From positions 1-17,564 of the forward strand of contig NZ_BMQM01000054.1 in NCBI RefSeq assembly GCF_014648115.1: a stretch of 17,564 nt of DNA, written 5' to 3'. How positions within the stretch are numbered: the first letter of the stretch is position 1; each line of letters starts with the position of its first letter. The position numbers and the translations under genes were made by a program. Below are positions 14,344-17,564 of this stretch, piece by piece. Below the pieces are notes generated by a model. The model searched no databases and was not told the origin of the DNA. It worked only from the letters and a program-made list of their open reading frames with translations. The stretch comes from Deinococcus seoulensis. GTDB lineage: Bacteria; Deinococcota; Deinococci; Deinococcales; Deinococcaceae.

Positions 14344-17300
14344 GGACACGTTGGTCGAGCACACCGCGATGCGGCTGCTGGGACAGCTCGGCTGGCGCAC
14401 GGTGGACGCCATGCACGAGGACTTCGGCCCGGAGAGTCTGCTGGGCCGCGAGAGCCGCCGTGAGGTGATCCTGGAGCGGGAGCTGATGGCTGCCCTCCGC
14501 GCCCTCAACCCGGACCTGCCCGAGGTGGCCCTGCGTCTTGCGGTCGAGGCGGTCATCCTGGACCGCTCGGCGATGACTGGCGTGCAGGCGAACCGTGAGC
14601 TGTACGAGCTGGTCAAGCAGGGCGTCCCCGTCTCCTTCAACAACGCGGACGGGGATCAGGTCACGGAGCGGGTCCAGGTGATCGACTGGAATGTACCCGA
14701 CAATAACCGGTTCCTGGCGGTGCAGCAACTCTGGGTGACCAACCCGGACGGCCTGTGGAACCGCCGACCGGATGTGGTGGGTTTCGTGAACGGCCTGCCG
14801 CTGGTCCTGGTGGAACTCAAGGCGGCCCACAAGAATCTCGTGGACGGCTTCCAGGACAACCTGCGCGACTACCAGGACACCATCCCGCAGCTCTTCATCC
14901 CCAACGCCTTCATCGTTGTCTCGAACGGTCTGGAAGCCCGCGTGGGGAGCCTCACGGCGGGCTGGGAGCACTTCGTCGACTGGAAGAAGATCGAGCGCGA
15001 GGACGAGCCCAAACGGCCGGGCCTGGAGACCATGTTGAAGGGGATGTGCGACCGCACGCGCCTTCTCGACCTGGTTGAGAACTTCATCCTGTACATCGAG
15101 GGCGACGGCCAGCTCCTGAAAATCCTCGCGAAGAACCACCAGTACCTGGGCGTGAACAACGCTCTGGAGGCTCTGCGGCACACCAAGAAGAACGGGGGCA
15201 AGCTCGGGGTGTTCTGGCATACCCAGGGGTCCGGGAAGAGTTTCAGCATGGTCTTCTTTGCCCAGAAGGTCCTGCGGAAGGTGCCTGGCAACTGGAGTTT
15301 CGTGGTCGTCACCGACCGCGATGAACTCGATAGCCAGATCTATAAGACTTTCGCCCGCACGGGTGCCGTCACCGAGCCGGAAGATCAGGTGCGCGCCGAG
15401 AGCGGCGCGGGCCTGAAACAGCTGCTTCAGGAGGATCACCGCTACCTGTTCACCCTGATCCAGAAGTTCCGGACCGAGAAGGGTGAGGTGTATCCCACGC
15501 TGACCCAGCGGGACGATGTGATCGTGATGACCGACGAGGCCCACCGGAGCCAGTACGACGTCTTCGCCGGCAACATGCGGCAGGCCCTCCCGAACGCCTC
15601 CTTTATCGGCTTTACGGGAACGCCGCTGATGGCCGGGGAACAGAAGACGCGCGAGGTCTTCGGCAACTACGTGTCGGTCTATAACTTTCGCGACGCCATT
15701 GAGGATCAGGCGACCGTTCCGCTGTACTACGAGAACCGCATCCCCGAGTTACAGCTGGCCAACGAGGACTTCCAGGACGACATGCTGCAGCTGGCCGAGG
15801 AAGCCGGTCTGAACGACGAGGCTGAGCAGCAGCTGGCCAGAAGTTTCGGCAAGCAGTACCAACTGCTGACGCTGGAAAATCGCCTGGACGAGATCGCCCG
15901 GGACCTGGTGGCGCACTTCATGGGCCGCGTGCAGTTCGGGAAGGCCATGGTCGTCAGCGTGGACAAGTTGACTGCGGTGCGCATGTACGACCGGGTGCAG
16001 CAGCACTGGCAGGAAGCGATCCAGCGACTGGAGGCGGAGCTGAGCTTCGCGACGGGCGAAGTGCGGGACTCGCTGCTGGCCCGACTGCGGTTCATGCAGG
16101 AGACCGACATGGCCGTCGTCGTGTCGCAGGCACAGAACGAAGTCGCCGACTTCGCCGCCAAGGGTGTGGACATCACGCCACACCGCAAACGCTTCGTCGA
16201 AGAGGACCTGGAGGAGAAATTCAAGAACCCTCAGGACCGCCTGCGGATCGTGTTCGTCTGCGCCATGTGGATGACGGGGTTCGACGCGCCGAGCGTCAGC
16301 ACCATCTATCTCGACAAGCCGATGCGTAACCACACGCTGATGCAGACCATCGCCCGTGCCAACCGGGTCTGGGAGCACAAGGTGAGCGGGCTCATCGTGG
16401 ATTACATCGGCGTGTTCCGTGACCTCCAGCAGGCCCTTGCGATCTACGGGGCGGGGGATGGCGGTGGCGGCGTGGATTCACCCGTGCAACCCAAAGAGCA
16501 GCTGATCGCCCATCTGCAGGCCCAGGTTGACGGTATGCGGGCGTTCCTGTCGCCCAGGGGCATCCAGCCGGACGTCATCCTTGCGGCAGAGGGGTTCGAC
16601 AAGCTGCACCTCCTGGAGACCGCGCGGGACGCCCTGCTGGAGTCGGAAGCGACCCGCAAGCGCTATCTGGAGGCGGCCGCTGTGATCGACCGGCTGTACA
16701 AGGCCGTGCTGCCTGACCGCACAGCTCAGGCGTACACCAGGGAGCGGGCCCTGTACGTCGTCCTCGCTGAGATGCTGCTGGTTGCGACAGGAGGGGAAGG
16801 GCCAGGCGAGAACGGCGTGATGGCCAAGGTCGAAGCCCTGCTGGACGAGTCAGTCATCGCCCAGCGCTACCGAGTGCGTGAGGGCGGGACAAAACTTGAC
16901 CTCAGCCGCATCGACTTCGAGAAGCTGGCGCAGACCTTCGGTCAATCCCCCTATAAGCGCACCGAGGCGGAGAAGCTCAAAGCTCTTCTGAACGGCCGCG
17001 TGAACCAGCTCGCCCGCCTCAACAAGACGCGTGTGAACTTCGCGGAGAAGCTTCAGGCCATGATCGATGACTACAACTTCGGCGCGGCGAATGTCGAGGA
17101 CTTCTTCAAGGAGCTGCTGCAGTTTGGCCAGGACCTCGACGAGGAAGGCCAGCGTGCCGCGCGTGAAGGACTCTCTGAGGAGGAGCTGGCTGTCTTCGAC
17201 CTGGTGGTCCAGGGGGGCCCGGAACTGAGCAGACGGGACGAGCAAGCTGTGAAGGGGATGGCCCGGCACCTGATTGAGAAGCTCAAAAGCAGCGCCCTGG

Positions 17301-17470
17301 TACTCGACTGGCGCAAGAAGCAGCAGACGAAAGCCAGGGTCAAGAAGGCCATTCGGGATGACCTGCGTGCCCTGGGCGCGACTGAGGGCGAACTGGATAC
17401 CCTCCTCAAGAACATCTACGCTCACGTCTACGAGTCCTACGCAGACAGCGGGAAGAACGTCTACGCCTGA
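14327..17470 (+). CDS. hsdR: type I restriction-modification endonuclease/translocase subunit HsdR
   Basis: This 1047-residue protein is the motor and nuclease of the type I enzyme. It translocates DNA using ATP and cuts away from the recognition site. The N-terminal PD-(D/E)xK nuclease has D149 (RPDVVGF) and E163-L-K165. The superfamily 2 motor has Walker A QGSGKS (G301 to S305), DEAH (403-406), IGFTGTPLM (motif III) and the arginine-finger segment ARANRVW. A helical C-terminal region resembling DUF3387 ends at NVYA and is typical of the EcoR124-like subgroup. No key residue is missing. The start at MHLFSEDTLVE overlaps the preceding gene by 17 nt; an in-frame start 24 nt earlier adds residues not expected in the family. 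It is the last gene of the operon, and no clear terminator follows. Confidence 0.95.
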   Translation: MHLFSEDTLVEHTAMRLLGQLGWRTVDAMHEDFGPESLLGRESRREVILERELMAALRALNPDLPEVALRLAVEAVILDRSAMTGVQANRELYELVKQGVPVSFNNADGDQVTERVQVIDWNVPDNNRFLAVQQLWVTNPDGLWNRRPDVVGFVNGLPLVLVELKAAHKNLVDGFQDNLRDYQDTIPQLFIPNAFIVVSNGLEARVGSLTAGWEHFVDWKKIEREDEPKRPGLETMLKGMCDRTRLLDLVENFILYIEGDGQLLKILAKNHQYLGVNNALEALRHTKKNGGKLGVFWHTQGSGKSFSMVFFAQKVLRKVPGNWSFVVVTDRDELDSQIYKTFARTGAVTEPEDQVRAESGAGLKQLLQEDHRYLFTLIQKFRTEKGEVYPTLTQRDDVIVMTDEAHRSQYDVFAGNMRQALPNASFIGFTGTPLMAGEQKTREVFGNYVSVYNFRDAIEDQATVPLYYENRIPELQLANEDFQDDMLQLAEEAGLNDEAEQQLARSFGKQYQLLTLENRLDEIARDLVAHFMGRVQFGKAMVVSVDKLTAVRMYDRVQQHWQEAIQRLEAELSFATGEVRDSLLARLRFMQETDMAVVVSQAQNEVADFAAKGVDITPHRKRFVEEDLEEKFKNPQDRLRIVFVCAMWMTGFDAPSVSTIYLDKPMRNHTLMQTIARANRVWEHKVSGLIVDYIGVFRDLQQALAIYGAGDGGGGVDSPVQPKEQLIAHLQAQVDGMRAFLSPRGIQPDVILAAEGFDKLHLLETARDALLESEATRKRYLEAAAVIDRLYKAVLPDRTAQAYTRERALYVVLAEMLLVATGGEGPGENGVMAKVEALLDESVIAQRYRVREGGTKLDLSRIDFEKLAQTFGQSPYKRTEAEKLKALLNGRVNQLARLNKTRVNFAEKLQAMIDDYNFGAANVEDFFKELLQFGQDLDEEGQRAAREGLSEEELAVFDLVVQGGPELSRRDEQAVKGMARHLIEKLKSSALVLDWRKKQQTKARVKKAIRDDLRALGATEGELDTLLKNIYAHVYESYADSGKNVYA

Positions 17471-17510
17471 CGTGTCCTCTCCCGGTTTTGTCCGCAGCTT
17501 CTAGAGCATT

Positions 17511-17519
17511 TGTCATAAT
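17511..17519 (+). promoter_or_regulatory. extended -10 promoter for the downstream gene
   Basis: TGTCATAAT matches an extended -10 element (TGn before CATAAT) and ends 6 nt before ATG 17526. That spacing fits a leaderless transcript. No good -35 box is present, which is acceptable for an extended -10 promoter. An AAGG at 17520-17523 is too close to the ATG to be a normal ribosome site. Confidence 0.5.
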
Positions 17520-17525
17520 AAGGCT

Positions 17526-17564
17526 ATGAAACGAGTCGGCGCACGCGGATACGGGCTAGACCTG
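17526..17564 (+). CDS. 5' end of an unidentified gene, cut by the window edge
   Basis: The frame begins MKRVGARGYGLDL and remains open at the window end. It sits directly behind a recognisable promoter and 55 nt after the hsdR stop. Thirteen residues are too few to name a family. It has its own promoter, so it is probably not part of the hsd operon. Confidence 0.4.
   Translation, partial: MKRVGARGYGLDL

Noticed and set aside
14135..15544. A 469-codon open frame on the minus strand, spanning the end of the GmrSD-like gene and the start of hsdR
   Set aside because: It crosses the junction of two well-supported genes in antisense and shows no domain.
1..17564. CRISPR array, tRNA or rRNA genes
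   Set aside because: No regularly spaced direct repeats, no tRNA cloverleaf and no rRNA-like sequence were seen on either strand.

Overview
The window is GC-rich bacterial DNA, about 65% GC by eye. Several genes appear to start at or within a few bases of a promoter -10 box of the TANNNT kind. That habit, the IS families present and the secreted phospholipase D (PLD)-like protein point to Deinococcus or a close relative. No 16S or other marker gene is present, so this is an inference, not a proof.

Layout. Positions 1-883 are a scar of three broken insertion sequences: the 3' end of an unidentified element, the 5' part of an IS66-type transposase gene (minus strand), and the 5' part of an IS1595-type transposase gene (minus strand) with its outer terminal repeat. 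A gene-free stretch, 884-1246, follows; it holds a C9 tract and a cluster of hairpins. Two plus-strand genes come next: an exported PLD-superfamily protein (1247-2752) and a 171-residue protein of unknown function (2771-3286). Facing them is a very large minus-strand gene (3305-8413) encoding a 1702-residue superfamily 1 helicase with a Vsr/MTES_1575-like nuclease domain near its C-terminus.

Divergent from the helicase gene, across about 316 bp without a convincing gene, is a tightly packed four-gene plus-strand operon: hsdM (8730-10274), hsdS (10271-11521), a GmrSD-like DUF262-DUF1524 protein with a long C-terminal extension (11518-14343), and hsdR (14327-17470). Each start overlaps the preceding stop (4, 4 and 17 nt), so translational coupling is likely. 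A new gene starts at 17526 behind an extended -10 promoter and runs off the window.

How the genes work together. HsdM, HsdS and HsdR have all their recognisable motifs and should form a working type I restriction-modification enzyme. HsdS chooses the site, HsdM methylates adenine, and HsdR translocates and cuts unmodified DNA. The GmrSD-like protein between hsdS and hsdR looks like a modification-dependent nuclease of the type IV, SspE or BrxU kind. It would complement the type I enzyme by attacking phage DNA whose bases or backbone are modified. The divergent helicase-nuclease looks like a third, single-protein defence activity. With the adjacent IS debris, the window reads as a small defence island. 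The most interesting points are the nuclease embedded in the hsd operon, its possibly triplicated C-terminal module, and the helicase-nuclease sharing its upstream region.
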